Shown piece after piece: positions 34,195 through 44,781 of a DNA stretch of 64,000 bases (position 1 is the first letter of the stretch; every line of letters begins with the position of its first letter). The stretch is from the NCBI RefSeq assembly GCF_021606685.1, contig NZ_WKCB01000004.1, positions 62,001 to 126,000 on the forward strand. The letters are read 5' to 3'. A model generated the notes under the pieces. It did not search any database. It was not told the origin of the DNA and saw nothing but the letters and a program-made list of their open reading frames with translations. The position numbers and the translations under genes are program-made. This DNA is from Pseudomonas syringae. GTDB taxonomy: Bacteria > Pseudomonadota > Gammaproteobacteria > Pseudomonadales > Pseudomonadaceae.

Positions 34195-35085
34195 ATGCCC
34201 GACCCCCTCGCTACGCGTTACCCCCTGGTGCTGGTGCCTGGCATGCTCGGGTTTGTGCGCCTGGGGTGGTTCCCGTATTGGTACGGCATCGTCCCGGCGT
34301 TGCGGGCTGGTGGCGCGCAGGTGTTTCCCGTTCAGGTGGCACCGCTGGATTCCAGCGAGGTACGTGGCGAACAGTTGCTGGCGCAGATCGAGCAGCTGCG
34401 CCGCGAAACCGGTGCCGACAAGGTCAACCTGATCGGCCACAGCCAAGGTGCGTTGACCGCGCGCTATGCAGCGGCCAAGCGCCCGGAGTGGGTCGCTTCA
34501 GTGACCTCGGTGGCCGGCCCCAACCAGGGTTCGGAGCTGGCGGACCATATCCACGCGCATTACCCCATCGATGGCTTCATGGGGCGGATCATGAGCGCGT
34601 TGTTTCACCTGGTGGCCTGGGTCATGAGCCTGCTGGAAACCGGCTATCGCGGCCCGCGTTTCAAGGCGAACCTGCACGCCTCACATCTATCGCTGACCAG
34701 CGAGGGCGTGGCGCTGTTCAATCGCCAATACCCCCAAGGCTTGCCCGAGACCTGGGGCGGGCAGGGCGTGGAGGAGGTCAATGGCGTGCGCTATTACTCA
34801 TGGTCCGGCACCTTGCAGCCGGGCAAGACCGATCGCGGGCGCAATGTGCTGGACGGTACGAACCGCAGCTGCCGATTGTTCGCTCGCAGTTTTGTCCGCG
34901 AGAAGGGCCAATGCGACGGCATGGTCGGGCGCTACAGCTCGCACTTGGGCACGGTGATCGGCGATGACTACGCCCTGGACCACTTCGATATCGTCAACCA
35001 GTCCATGGGCCTGGTGGGCAAGGGCGCGGAGCCGATCCGGCTGTTTGTCGAGCATGCGCAGCGCTTGAAGGCGGCCGGCGTCTAG
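34195..35085 (+). CDS. Triacylglycerol lipase-like alpha/beta hydrolase without signal peptide
   Basis: A 296-residue protein of the bacterial lipase family I group. The oxyanion-hole region YPLVLVPGMLGF is near the N-terminus, the nucleophile Ser83 is in GHSQG, and a late Asp/His pair (NRSCRLF... GDDYALDHFDIVNQ) completes the triad. Classical secreted P. aeruginosa lipases have a signal peptide and an adjacent foldase gene; this one has neither, like the short lipases known from P. fragi and P. fluorescens. It could be intracellular or use another export route. Its TAG stop overlaps the stop of the convergent EamA gene within CTAG. Confidence 0.88.
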   Translation: MPDPLATRYPLVLVPGMLGFVRLGWFPYWYGIVPALRAGGAQVFPVQVAPLDSSEVRGEQLLAQIEQLRRETGADKVNLIGHSQGALTARYAAAKRPEWVASVTSVAGPNQGSELADHIHAHYPIDGFMGRIMSALFHLVAWVMSLLETGYRGPRFKANLHASHLSLTSEGVALFNRQYPQGLPETWGGQGVEEVNGVRYYSWSGTLQPGKTDRGRNVLDGTNRSCRLFARSFVREKGQCDGMVGRYSSHLGTVIGDDYALDHFDIVNQSMGLVGKGAEPIRLFVEHAQRLKAAGV

Positions 35086-35951
35086 CGCACCGGCGTGGTC
35101 CAGCGCTCCGACAGAATGACCCCGCCCAAGGTCAGCAGGCCACCCACCAAGTGGTACAGCGCCAACTCTTCCTTGAGCACTAGCGCTGCAATCAGCGCGG
35201 TAATCAACGGCAGCAGGTTGAAAAACAGCGTGGTACGGCTCGGGCCCAGGGTTTTCACCGAATGCATCCACGCCAGCGGCGCGAGCATCGAGGCCAGCAG
35301 GCATGCGTACAACACCAGCGGGATATTCGCCCAGCCAAGGCCCGCTTTGACCGAAAACACAAACAGCGGAAACAGCACCACCACCGCCACCAGCACCTGC
35401 AAATACAGGAGCACCAGCGGCGGCAGGCGCAGTTGCCATTTTTTCAGCAGGGTGCTGTAGACCGCATAGGCCAGGGTGGCGACCAGCATCATGGCGTCGC
35501 CCACATTGACCCCGTGCTGCAGCAGTGCGCCGAGGCTGCCGGATGACACCACGACCACCACGCCGGCGAACGACAGCACGGCGCCGGCCAGCGCGCCAAA
35601 GGTGAGGCGCTGGCCGAGGCTGATGATCGCTGCCGTCAGCGCCATCAAGGGCATCAGCGAGAGGATGATGCCCATGTTGGTGGCGCTGGTCAGCGAGGCG
35701 GCGTAATACGCCAGGCTCTGGTAAACGGCCATGCCCAGCACGCCGAGGATGACGATTTTGCCCAGGTTCGGGCGGATCTGCGCCCAGTGGGCGATCACCG
35801 GTTTGAGCATGAACGGGGTGAACAGCAAGGCCGCCAGCAACCAGCGGTAAAAGCCGATTTCTGCAGGGAAAATCGAACCCACGGCCAATTTGTTGACCAC
35901 GGTGTTGCCGGCCCAGATAAAGATGGCCAGCAGGGGATACGCGTATTGCAT
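35082..35951 (-). CDS. EamA/DMT family transporter
   Basis: A 289-residue inner-membrane protein with ten hydrophobic spans in two EamA repeats (WAGNTVVNKLAVGSIFPAEI in the first, KTLGPSRTTLFFNLLPLITA in the second). These drug/metabolite transporters export amino acids or small metabolites. The ATG at 35951 is chosen over an in-frame start at 36062, since the extra 37 residues are polar and overlap the operator region of the divergent AraC gene. The AraC gene starts 97 bp away on the other strand and probably controls it. Confidence 0.86.
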   Translation of the reverse strand: MQYAYPLLAIFIWAGNTVVNKLAVGSIFPAEIGFYRWLLAALLFTPFMLKPVIAHWAQIRPNLGKIVILGVLGMAVYQSLAYYAASLTSATNMGIILSLMPLMALTAAIISLGQRLTFGALAGAVLSFAGVVVVVSSGSLGALLQHGVNVGDAMMLVATLAYAVYSTLLKKWQLRLPPLVLLYLQVLVAVVVLFPLFVFSVKAGLGWANIPLVLYACLLASMLAPLAWMHSVKTLGPSRTTLFFNLLPLITALIAALVLKEELALYHLVGGLLTLGGVILSERWTTPVR

Positions 35952-35991
35952 CGAAAGAAACCAGGTGTATTGATGAGGCCGGATTATCCCC

Positions 35992-36047
35992 TGTCTGGAT
36001 CGAAGCCTATACTGCGATCCAGACAAGCGACCTTTGTATCCAGACAA
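35992..36047. promoter_or_regulatory. Operator with one inverted and one direct repeat (AraC/EamA)
   Basis: TGTCTGGATCG (35992-36002) and CGATCCAGACA (36015-36025) are a perfect 11-bp inverted repeat with a 12-nt gap. ATCCAGACAA is then repeated directly at 36017-36026 and 36038-36047, 21 bp apart. The last copy ends 1 bp before the AraC ATG. The layout fits an AraC-type regulator controlling itself and the EamA gene. Confidence 0.65.
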
Positions 36048-36048
36048 C

Positions 36049-36837
36049 ATGGCCAGACACACCGTACGCCTCCCGGATTTCCCCCGCCTGCCCAGCCCGG
36101 CGTATTTCCGCTATTCGGATTTTGCCCCGGACACCGAGTGCACGCCGCACCAGCACTTCTGGGGCTCGCTGGACTACTCGGCCAGCGGCGTGATGCGCAT
36201 GGAAGTGGCCGGCAGCCGTTTCATGTCGCCGCCGCAATACGCGGTGTGGGTGCCGCCGCACACCGAGCACAGTTCGTACAATGCACACGCTATCGTCTAT
36301 CACTCCGTGGGCCTGGCGCCCGAGCTATGCGAGCAACTGCCGCAGCAGCCGTGCACCCTGGCGATCAGCAATATCCTCAAGGCCATCCTGCGCGACTTTG
36401 CCCTGCGCGATGTGAATATCCCGCAAAGCGACGCCGACCGGCGCCTGGCCGAGGTCGTGGTGGACCAGCTCAAGCAGGCGCGGATTCACGATTGCTTCCT
36501 GCCCTACGCCCGCCATCCCGGGCTGCTCGGGGTGCTTGAAGGCATGCAGGCCGACCCCGCCGACAACCGCCCCCTGGCGCACTGGGCCGAGCACGTGCAT
36601 GTGAGCGAACGCACCCTGGCGCGGCAGTTTGTGCGGGAATTGGGCATGAGCTTCGGCGAATGGCGCCAGCGCCTGCGCTACCTGGCCGCCATCGAGGCGC
36701 TGGACAGCGAGCGCAGCGTGCAGCACGTGGCCTTCGACCTCGGCTACAGCAGCGCCTCGGCCTTTATTGCCATGTTCCAGCGCCATGCCGGCTGCACGCC
36801 GGAGCAGTACCGCCGGGCAAATATTCGTGGCCGGTGA
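36049..36837 (+). CDS. AraC-family transcriptional regulator
   Basis: A 262-residue regulator with an N-terminal cupin sensor (CTPHQHFWGSLDYSASGVMR, PPHTEHSSYN) and a C-terminal pair of AraC helix-turn-helix motifs (HVSERTLARQFVRELGMSFG, VAFDLGYSSASAFIAMFQRH). It is closest to the NimR/RclR-like cupin AraC proteins that control a neighbouring exporter. The ATG at 36049 has no visible ribosome site, and an operator copy sits immediately before it, so the mRNA may be leaderless or nearly so. It is divergent from the EamA transporter. Confidence 0.88.
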   Translation: MARHTVRLPDFPRLPSPAYFRYSDFAPDTECTPHQHFWGSLDYSASGVMRMEVAGSRFMSPPQYAVWVPPHTEHSSYNAHAIVYHSVGLAPELCEQLPQQPCTLAISNILKAILRDFALRDVNIPQSDADRRLAEVVVDQLKQARIHDCFLPYARHPGLLGVLEGMQADPADNRPLAHWAEHVHVSERTLARQFVRELGMSFGEWRQRLRYLAAIEALDSERSVQHVAFDLGYSSASAFIAMFQRHAGCTPEQYRRANIRGR

Positions 36838-36872
36838 AGATGTAACAGGCTTTGACTACACTGCTCGATAGG

Positions 36873-36890
36873 CCGTGCCGCCCGGCACGG
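36873..36890. other. Stem-loop upstream of psiF
   Basis: CCGTGCC and GGCACGG form a 7-bp stem with a GCCC loop, without a U-run. It lies between the AraC stop and the psiF start and could be a weak terminator or a 5' hairpin of the psiF mRNA. Confidence 0.3.
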
Positions 36891-36908
36891 TAACCGGGAG
36901 AAAACTCC

Positions 36909-37211
36909 ATGAAGATGCTGCGTATTCCGCTGTTGATGATGGGCCTGCTGCTGTGTTCCCAGGGGTTTGCCGCCACCGCCCAGCAAAATAAAATGACCAC
37001 CTGCAACGCCGAGGCCACCACCAAAACCCTCAAAGGCGACGAGCGCAAAGCGTTCATGAAAACCTGCCTGTCAGCCCCGGCGGCCAACGATGCCAAGCCC
37101 CTCACCCCGCAGCAGCAGAAGATGAAGGATTGCAATGCGTCGGCGAAAACCCAGGCGCTGACCGGTGATGCGCGTAAAACCTTTATGAGCACTTGCCTCA
37201 AAGGTAACTGA
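36909..37211 (+). CDS. psiF: PsiF repeat protein
   Basis: A 100-residue periplasmic protein: a signal peptide (RIPLLMMGLLLCSQGFA) and then two copies of the PsiF repeat, QNKMTTCNAEATTKTLKGDE-RKAFMKTCL and QQKMKDCNASAKTQALTGDA-RKTFMSTCL. Each repeat has two Cys that may pair. PsiF in E. coli is phosphate-starvation inducible; its function is unknown. No clear Pho box was found here, so phosphate control is not supported by the sequence. GGAG is 8 nt before the ATG. Confidence 0.9.
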   Translation: MKMLRIPLLMMGLLLCSQGFAATAQQNKMTTCNAEATTKTLKGDERKAFMKTCLSAPAANDAKPLTPQQQKMKDCNASAKTQALTGDARKTFMSTCLKGN

Positions 37212-37225
37212 TCACGCGAATCTCC

Positions 37226-37315
37226 GGTGGGAGCGGGCTTGCTCGCGAAAGCGGTGGGTCATTCAACACATCAGTGACTGAACGACCGCTTTCGCGAGCA
37301 AGCCCGCTCCCACAC
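37226..37315. repeat. REP hairpin, GGGAGCGGGCTTGCTCGCG type
   Basis: GGTGGGAGCGGGCTTGCTCG at 37226 and its complement ending at 37314 are long, nearly perfect arms including GCGAAAGCGGT / ACCGCTTTCGC. Lies between psiF and the AI-2E family gene. Confidence 0.85.
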
Positions 37316-37403
37316 TGACGGTGTTCGCAATTCAGACCACTCGCTTGATTCCTTCAAGGCTGGCAGACTGCCCATCCTTTAGCGCCGTTCGTTTTGAGGC
37401 TGT

Positions 37404-38417
37404 ATGCCAACGTTTTCTCAGCGTCACGTGATATTGCTGGCCAGCTACATCATCATCTTTGGCGGGTTGCTGCTGGTACTGCCGCTGAAATTGCTGCCAA
37501 GCCTGCTGGCCGGCCTGTTGGTCTATGAGCTGGTCAACATGCTCACTCCGCAGCTGCAACGACTGATCGAAGGCCGACGTGCGCGTTGGCTGGCGGTAGC
37601 CTTGCTCGGTACCCTGATCGTCAGCGTGCTGGCCCTGATCTTCGCTGGCGCCATCAGCTTCCTGCTCCATGAAGCGGAAAACCCCGGGGCCTCCCTCGAC
37701 AAATTCATGGGCGTGGTCGACCGCGCGCGCGGCCAGCTGCCGCCGTTTCTCGATGCCTACCTGCCGGCCAGCGCCGCCGAGTTCCGCGTGGCCATCGGCC
37801 AGTGGCTGAGCAAGCACCTGAGCGAGCTGCAACTGGTCGGCAAAGACGCCGCCCACATGTTCGTCACCCTGCTGATCGGTATGGTGCTCGGCGCAATCAT
37901 CGCCTTGCAGCGCGTGCCCGACCTGACCAAGCGCAAGCCCCTGGCCGCCGCGCTGTTCGACCGTCTGCACCTGCTGGTCCAGGCGTTTCGCAATATCGTC
38001 TTCGCGCAGATCAAGATCGCCGCGCTCAACACCGCCTTCACCGCCGTGTTCCTCGCCGTGGTACTGCCGCTGTGTGGCATTCACCTGCCGCTGACCAAAA
38101 CCCTGATCGTGCTGACCTTCCTGCTCGGCCTGCTGCCGGTGATCGGCAACCTGATGTCCAACACCCTGATCACCATCGTCGCGCTGTCGCTGTCGATCTG
38201 GGTGGCGGTGGCGGCGTTGGGGTACCTGATCGTGATCCACAAGGTTGAATACTTCCTCAACGCGCGGATCGTGGGCGGCCAGATCAGTGCCAAATCGTGG
38301 GAACTGCTGCTGGCGATGCTGGTGTTTGAAGCGGCATTCGGCCTGCCGGGTGTGGTGGCAGGGCCGATTTACTATGCCTATCTCAAGAGTGAGCTGAAGC
38401 TCGGCGGGATGGTTTAA
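37404..38417 (+). CDS. AI-2E family transporter
   Basis: A 337-residue inner-membrane protein with about seven spans of the AI-2 exporter/PerM family (formerly UPF0118). Typical stretches are LLPSLLAGLLVYELVN, FVTLLIGMVLGAIIAL and the late ALGYLIVIHKVEYFLNARIV-G. Members export autoinducer-2 or act as Na+/H+ antiporters; this branch (YdiK-like) is not assigned. The ATG at 37404 has weak GAGG upstream. A long antisense open frame here is a shadow. Confidence 0.85.
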   Translation: MPTFSQRHVILLASYIIIFGGLLLVLPLKLLPSLLAGLLVYELVNMLTPQLQRLIEGRRARWLAVALLGTLIVSVLALIFAGAISFLLHEAENPGASLDKFMGVVDRARGQLPPFLDAYLPASAAEFRVAIGQWLSKHLSELQLVGKDAAHMFVTLLIGMVLGAIIALQRVPDLTKRKPLAAALFDRLHLLVQAFRNIVFAQIKIAALNTAFTAVFLAVVLPLCGIHLPLTKTLIVLTFLLGLLPVIGNLMSNTLITIVALSLSIWVAVAALGYLIVIHKVEYFLNARIVGGQISAKSWELLLAMLVFEAAFGLPGVVAGPIYYAYLKSELKLGGMV

Positions 38418-38437
38418 GGCATGTTTGCCTGGGCGGG

Positions 38438-38531
38438 CCTCATCGGGAGCAAGCCCCCTCCCACATGTACTGTGTTTGCACCTGTCGACTTGTGAACACA
38501 GTCAGTGTGGGAGGGGGCTTGCTCCCGATGA
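38438..38531. repeat. REP hairpin between AI-2E-family and Hsp70 genes
   Basis: CATCGGGAGCAAGCCCCCTC at 38441 and GTGTGGGAGGGGGCTTGCTC at 38505 are the arms; an inner pair TGTGTTTGCA...TGTGAACACA extends the fold. Located where the two genes converge. Confidence 0.85.
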
Positions 38532-38557
38532 AGTCACCACAGTGTTTCAGCTAAAAC

Positions 38558-39826
38558 TCAACTGCCGTAGCGCTTGCTGGCCTCAATCGCCAAGCCGCTG
38601 CCGATGCTGCCAAAGATATTCCCTTCCACATGCCGCGCATTCGGCAGCATCGCCGCAATGCTGTGGCGCAGTGCCGGAATACCGCTGGAACCGCCGGTAA
38701 AGAACACCGTGTCCACCTGCGCCACGCTCACCGAGGCATCGCTGAGCAATTGCGTGACGCTGTTGCGCACGCGCTCCAGCAAGCCATCGATGGCCGATTC
38801 AAACAGTGCCCGGCTCAGTTCCACGCTCAACCCTGGTTCAACCCGGTCCAGCAGCACATGGCGGCTGTCTGCGTGGGTGAGCTGGATCTTGGTTTCTTCC
38901 ACTTCCATTGCCAGCCAGTGGCCAGCCCGCTGCTCGATCAGCTTGAACAGGCGGTCGATGCCGCCGGTGTCTTCGATGTCGTAGCGCATGCTGCCCAGGG
39001 CCAACTGGGATTTCTGCGAGTACACCGAGTTGATGGTGTGCCAGGTGGCCAGGTTCATGTGATGGCTGGTGGGCATGTAGGCGCCGCTCTTCATGCGGCT
39101 GCCGTAGCCGAACAGCGGCATCATGCCTTGCAGGCTGAGCTGCTTGTCGAAGTCGGTACCGCCGATATGCACGCCGCCGGTGGCGAGGATGTCGTCGTGG
39201 CGTTTGTCGTTGTGGCGACGGTCCGGCGACAAGCGCACCAGCGAAAAGTCGGCCGTCCCCCCGCCGATGTCGACGATCAGCACCAGCTCTTCTTTTTCGA
39301 TGGTGGACTCATAGTCGAAGGCCGCCGCAATCGGTTCGTACTGGAACGAGATGTCCTTGAAGCCGATCTTGCGCGCCACATCCACCAGGGTGTTTTCGGC
39401 TTCCTGGTCGGCCATCGGGTCGTCATCGACGAAAAACACCGGGCGGCCCAGTACCACTTCCTCGAACTCACGGCCGGCGTTGGCTTCAGCGCGGCTCTTG
39501 AGCTGGCCGATAAACAGCGCCAGCAGGTCGGTGAACGGCATGGCCGTGCCCAATACGCTGGTGTCGTGCTTGATCAGCTTGGAGCCCAGCAGGCTCTTGA
39601 GCGAGCGCATCAAGCGGCCTTCGTAGTTTTCCAGGTATTCATGCAGGGCCAGGCGGCCGTACACCGGGCGGCGCTCCTCGAAGTTGAAGAACACCACCGA
39701 CGGCAGCGTGATTTTGTCGTCCTCCAGCGCGATAAGCGTCTCCTCGCCGGGGCGGATCCAGCCGACGGTGGAGTTGGACGTGCCAAAGTCGATGCCGCAG
39801 GCACGGGCTGGGGATGGGTTTTTCAT
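38558..39826 (-). CDS. YegD-like Hsp70-family chaperone (ATPase domain only)
   Basis: A 422-residue actin-fold ATPase. Phosphate-1 motif GIDFGTSNSTVGW is at residues 11-23, phosphate-2 VDIGGGTADFSLVRLSPD is central and the adenosine motif FFTGGSSGIPALRHSI is near the C-terminus. The DnaK substrate-binding domain is absent, as in E. coli YegD. The ATG at 39826 gives the usual N-terminus; the in-frame start at 39898 would add 24 residues. It is divergent from cbpA (a J-domain protein), so the two may form a chaperone/co-chaperone pair; this is inference. Confidence 0.9.
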   Translation of the reverse strand: MKNPSPARACGIDFGTSNSTVGWIRPGEETLIALEDDKITLPSVVFFNFEERRPVYGRLALHEYLENYEGRLMRSLKSLLGSKLIKHDTSVLGTAMPFTDLLALFIGQLKSRAEANAGREFEEVVLGRPVFFVDDDPMADQEAENTLVDVARKIGFKDISFQYEPIAAAFDYESTIEKEELVLIVDIGGGTADFSLVRLSPDRRHNDKRHDDILATGGVHIGGTDFDKQLSLQGMMPLFGYGSRMKSGAYMPTSHHMNLATWHTINSVYSQKSQLALGSMRYDIEDTGGIDRLFKLIEQRAGHWLAMEVEETKIQLTHADSRHVLLDRVEPGLSVELSRALFESAIDGLLERVRNSVTQLLSDASVSVAQVDTVFFTGGSSGIPALRHSIAAMLPNARHVEGNIFGSIGSGLAIEASKRYGS

Positions 39827-39911
39827 GTCTATCGGGTTCCGGTCGAAAAACGGCCGCGCAGTGTATGCCACTCGCGTGCGGATGCGTAGGCCGACCATCC
39901 GTTAAATCGTG

Positions 39912-39939
39912 CTTGAAAGTGTGGGATTTGCCCCCACAT
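39912..39939 (+). promoter_or_regulatory. Sigma-32 (heat-shock) promoter candidate for cbpA
   Basis: CTTGAAA (39912-39918), 13 nt, then CCCCACAT (39932-39939) matches the RpoH consensus CTTGAAA-N11/16-CCCCATNT with one mismatch. It points towards cbpA, about 125 nt from its ATG. The -10 part also forms a TGTGGG/CCCACA hairpin, so a decayed REP is an alternative explanation. Confidence 0.5.
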
Positions 39940-40064
39940 CTGGTGCATACGGCAAGTGCCGATAAAACTCTGACGTACCCCCAGGCCACACCACTCAACA
40001 GGTGCAAAGCAGCGCACGTTGTGCCCCGGGCTGTGCGATCTCGATTAAGGATGGTGAAACGCCG

Positions 40065-41003
40065 ATGGATTTCAAAGACTACTACAAGATATTGGGTGTC
40101 GAGCCGAGCGCCGATGACAAGGAAATCAAGGCCGCCTATCGCAAACTCGCACGCAAATATCACCCGGATGTGAGCAAGGAAAAAGACGCTGAAGCCAAGT
40201 TCAAGGACGCGTCCGAAGCCTATGAGGCGCTCAAAAGCGCCGACAAACGCGCCGAGTACGACGAGCTGCGCAAATACGGCCAGCATGGCCAGCCGTTCCA
40301 GGGGCCACCGGGCTGGCAGAGCCGTGGCGGCTTTGGCGGCAGCCAGGACACCGGCGATTTCTCGGACTTCTTCAGTTCTATCTTCGGCTCCCGTGGCGAT
40401 GCGTTCGGCGGCGGCCAGCGCCGCCCCTCCGGGCGTAAAGGCCAGGACGTGGAGATGCAGCTCTCGGTGTTCCTCGAAGAGACGCTGTCCACCGAGTCCA
40501 AGCAGATCAGCTTCCAGGTGCCGCAATACGACCCTTCGGGCAGGCATGTGAGCAACACCACCAAGAGCCTGAACGTGAAGATCCCCGCCGGCGTGGTCGA
40601 CGGCGAGCGCATCCGCCTCAAAGGGCAAGGCGCGCCAGGTATCGGCGGTGGGCCCAATGGCGACCTGTACCTGATCATCAAGTTTGCGCCGCACCCCAAG
40701 TTCGAAGTGGATGGCGAAAACCTGATCATCAACCTGCCCCTGGCGCCGTGGGAACTGGCGCTGGGCACGGAAGTGGCGGTGCCGACCCTCACCGGCAAGA
40801 TCAACCTCAAGGTGCCGGCCGGCAGCCAGAACGGCCAGCGCATGCGCGCCAAGGGCCATGGTTTGCTGAACAAGGCCGGGCAGCGCGGCTTTCTGTACGT
40901 ACAACTCAAGGCCGTGATGCCGCCGGTGGGCGACGACGACGTGAAAGCGTTGTGGCAGGAGCTGGCGCAGAAGGCTGCGTTCAACCCTCGTGAGAGCTTC
41001 TAA
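40065..41003 (+). CDS. cbpA: Curved-DNA-binding DnaJ-class co-chaperone
   Basis: A 312-residue type II J-protein. The J domain (residues 1-70) has the essential HPD at 33-35 in [11 protein letters not shown] Gly/Phe-rich linker ([20 protein letters not shown]) follows, then two beta-rich substrate domains (residues ~115-300) with no zinc-finger CxxCxGxG repeats, as expected for CbpA rather than DnaJ. CbpA stimulates DnaK and binds curved DNA in stationary phase. The ATG at 40065 is preferred over 40002, which would add 21 residues before the J domain. cbpM, the usual downstream modulator gene, is missing here; a REP and convergent ureC follow. Confidence 0.93.
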   Translation: MDFKDYYKILGVEPSADDKEIKAAYRKLARKYHPDVSKEKDAEAKFKDASEAYEALKSADKRAEYDELRKYGQHGQPFQGPPGWQSRGGFGGSQDTGDFSDFFSSIFGSRGDAFGGGQRRPSGRKGQDVEMQLSVFLEETLSTESKQISFQVPQYDPSGRHVSNTTKSLNVKIPAGVVDGERIRLKGQGAPGIGGGPNGDLYLIIKFAPHPKFEVDGENLIINLPLAPWELALGTEVAVPTLTGKINLKVPAGSQNGQRMRAKGHGLLNKAGQRGFLYVQLKAVMPPVGDDDVKALWQELAQKAAFNPRESF

Positions 41004-41021
41004 GGCTTAGCAACCCATACC

Positions 41022-41117
41022 TGTGGTGAGGGAGCTTGCTCGCACTGGAGTGCGAAGCGCTCCCACGATTTTGGGGCCGCTTCGCGACCCAACGCGAGCA
41101 AGCTCCCTCGCCACAGG
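41022..41117. repeat. REP hairpin, GTGAGGGAGCTTGCTCG type
   Basis: CTGTGGTGAGGGAGCTTGCT (41021) and GAGCAAGCTCCCTCGCCACAG (ending 41117) are the arms, with an inner GGGGCCGCTTCGCGACCC stem. This subtype differs from the GGGGGCTTG type and is single in the window. It separates convergent cbpA and ureC. Confidence 0.8.
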
Positions 41118-41138
41118 TTGTTTTCTGTTGGTTCTGGA

Positions 41139-42839
41139 TCAGAACAGGAAATACCGCTGCGCCATCGGCAGCACTTCTGCCGGTTCACACCACAGCAACA
41201 CCCCGTCGGCCTTGACCTGATAGGTCTGTGGGTCCACTTCGATATCCGGCAGGTAGTCGTTGTGGATCAAGTCGGCTTTCTGCACCGAGCGACAGCCCTT
41301 GACCACCGCAATCTGCTTCTTCAATCCCAGCGCCTCGGGCAAGCCCGCCGCCAACGCCGCCTGGCTGATAAAGGTCAGGCTGGTGGCGTGCAACGAGCTG
41401 CCGAAACTGGCAAACATCGGGCGGTAGTGCACCGGCTGCGGTGTCGGGATCGACGCGTTGGCGTCACCCATCAGGCTGGACGCAATCGCGCCGCCCTTGA
41501 GGATCAAGGTCGGCTTGATGCCAAAGAACGCCGGGCGCCACAGCACCAGGTCGGCCCATTTGCCCACTTCGATCGAACCAACGATATGGCTGATGCCATG
41601 GGTAATCGCCGGGTTGATGGTGTACTTGGCGATGTAGCGTTTGGCGCGGAAGTTGTCGTTGCCGGGGCCGTCGCCGGGCAGGGCGCCGCGCTGCTTTTTC
41701 ATCTTGTCGGCGGTCTGCCAGGTGCGCGTGATCACTTCGCCAACGCGGCCCATGGCCTGGCTGTCGGAGCTGATCATCGAGAACGCGCCGAGGTCGTGCA
41801 GGATGTCTTCGGCGGCAATCGTTTCGCGGCGGATACGGCTTTCAGCGAAGGCCACGTCTTCGGCAATGCTCGGGTCCAGGTGATGGCAGACCATCAACAT
41901 GTCCAGGTGCTCGTCGATGGTGTTGCGCGTGAACGGCCGCGTTGGGTTGGTGGAGCTGGGCAGCACGTTGGCGAAACCGCAGGCCTTGATGATGTCCGGC
42001 GCGTGGCCGCCACCGGCCCCTTCGGTGTGGTAGGTGTGGATGGTGCGGCCCTTGAGCGCGGCGAGGGTGGTCTCGACAAAGCCGGACTCGTTGAGGGTGT
42101 CGCTGTGGATCGCCACCTGCACGTCGTAGTCATCGGCAACGCTCAGGCAGTTGTCGATGCTGGCGGGCGTGGTGCCCCAGTCTTCGTGCAGCTTGAGGCC
42201 GATGGCGCCGGCCTTGACCTGTTCGATCAACGGCTCCGGCAAGCTGGCGTTGCCCTTGCCGGTAAAACCGATGTTCATCGGGAACGAATCACTGGCCTGC
42301 AGCATGCGCGCCAGGTGCCACGGGCCGGAAGTGCAAGTGGTGGCGTTGGTGCCGGTGGCCGGGCCAGTGCCGCCGCCGATCATGGTGGTCACGCCACTGG
42401 TGAGTGCTTCTTCGATCTGCTGCGGGCAGATGAAATGCACGTGGGAGTCGATACCGCCGGCGGTGAGGATCATGCCTTCTCCGGCGATCACTTCGGTGCT
42501 GGCGCCGATGGCCATGGTCACGCCGGGTTGGATATCCGGGTTACCGGCCTTGCCGATGGCGTGGATGCGGCCGTTCTTGAGGCCGACGTCAGCTTTGACG
42601 ATGCCCCAGTGGTCGATGATCAGCGCGTTGGTGATCAAGGTGTCGACGACTTCATGGGCGAGCAACTGGCTCTGGCCCTGGCCGTCGCGGATGACCTTGC
42701 CGCCGCCGAATTTCACTTCTTCACCGTAGACGGTGAAGTCCTGTTCGACTTCGACGAACAGCTCGGTGTCGGCCAGGCGGACCTTGTCACCGACGGTGGG
42801 GCCGTACATGTCGGCGTAGGCTTGGCGGCTGATTTTCAT
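41139..42839 (-). CDS. ureC: Urease catalytic subunit alpha
   Basis: A 566-residue nickel hydrolase that splits urea into ammonia and carbamate. All metal-site residues are seen: His133 and His135 (SHVHF), the carbamylated Lys216 ([12 protein letters not shown]), His245, His271 ([12 protein letters not shown]) and Asp359 (SSDSQAMGR). The flap Cys318 and catalytic His319 are in MVCHHLDP. Length is typical. It is the last gene of the leftward urease block, 131 bp after ureB with a REP in the gap. The ATG at 42839 begins [15 protein letters not shown], the standard N-terminus. Confidence 0.98.
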   Translation of the reverse strand: MKISRQAYADMYGPTVGDKVRLADTELFVEVEQDFTVYGEEVKFGGGKVIRDGQGQSQLLAHEVVDTLITNALIIDHWGIVKADVGLKNGRIHAIGKAGNPDIQPGVTMAIGASTEVIAGEGMILTAGGIDSHVHFICPQQIEEALTSGVTTMIGGGTGPATGTNATTCTSGPWHLARMLQASDSFPMNIGFTGKGNASLPEPLIEQVKAGAIGLKLHEDWGTTPASIDNCLSVADDYDVQVAIHSDTLNESGFVETTLAALKGRTIHTYHTEGAGGGHAPDIIKACGFANVLPSSTNPTRPFTRNTIDEHLDMLMVCHHLDPSIAEDVAFAESRIRRETIAAEDILHDLGAFSMISSDSQAMGRVGEVITRTWQTADKMKKQRGALPGDGPGNDNFRAKRYIAKYTINPAITHGISHIVGSIEVGKWADLVLWRPAFFGIKPTLILKGGAIASSLMGDANASIPTPQPVHYRPMFASFGSSLHATSLTFISQAALAAGLPEALGLKKQIAVVKGCRSVQKADLIHNDYLPDIEVDPQTYQVKADGVLLWCEPAEVLPMAQRYFLF

Positions 42840-42876
42840 GTGTGGTTGCCCTGAGAAATTTGTGTTGAATGTGAGA

Positions 42877-42968
42877 CCGCTATCGGGAGCAAGCCCCCTC
42901 CCACATTTGTTCCGCGTACATTCTTTGGAATGCGGTCCAGTGTGGGAGCGGGCTTGCTCCCGATGAGG
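42877..42968. repeat. REP hairpin between ureB and ureC
   Basis: GCTATCGGGAGCAAGCCCCC at 42879 faces TGTGGGAGCGGGCTTGCTCC at 42941; the two arms are of different subtypes. An inner TTCCGCGTACATT...AATGCGG stem lies in the loop. Inside the urease operon. Confidence 0.85.
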
Positions 42969-42970
42969 CC

Positions 42971-44324
<1,354 letters not shown>

Positions 44325-44333
44325 GGCCGTGCC

Positions 44334-44636
<303 letters not shown>

Positions 44637-44681
44637 GGTTCAAGGTCCTTCAAAGAACATTCATAAAAACACTGTGGATCC

Positions 44682-44773
44682 CTGTGGGAGGAGGCTTGCT
44701 CCCGATAGCGGAGTGTCAGGCAATGCATCTGTCACTGACCCACCGCTATCGGGAGCAAGCCCCCTCCCACATT
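44682..44773. repeat. REP hairpin between ureD and ureA
   Basis: CTGTGGGAGGAGGCTTGCTC at 44682 (one A in the G-run) pairs with GGGAGCAAGCCCCCTCCCAC ending 44771, with AGCGGAGTGTCAG/CACTGACCCACCGCT in the inner stem. Inside the urease operon. Confidence 0.85.
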
Positions 44774-44781
44774 TTTGATCT

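Noticed and set aside
37332..38240. 302-codon minus-strand frame
   Set aside because: Antisense to the AI-2E family gene, dominated by Gln, Asp and His as in other shadows.
41118..42854. 578-codon plus-strand frame
   Set aside because: Antisense to ureC, whose metal ligands and length are intact.
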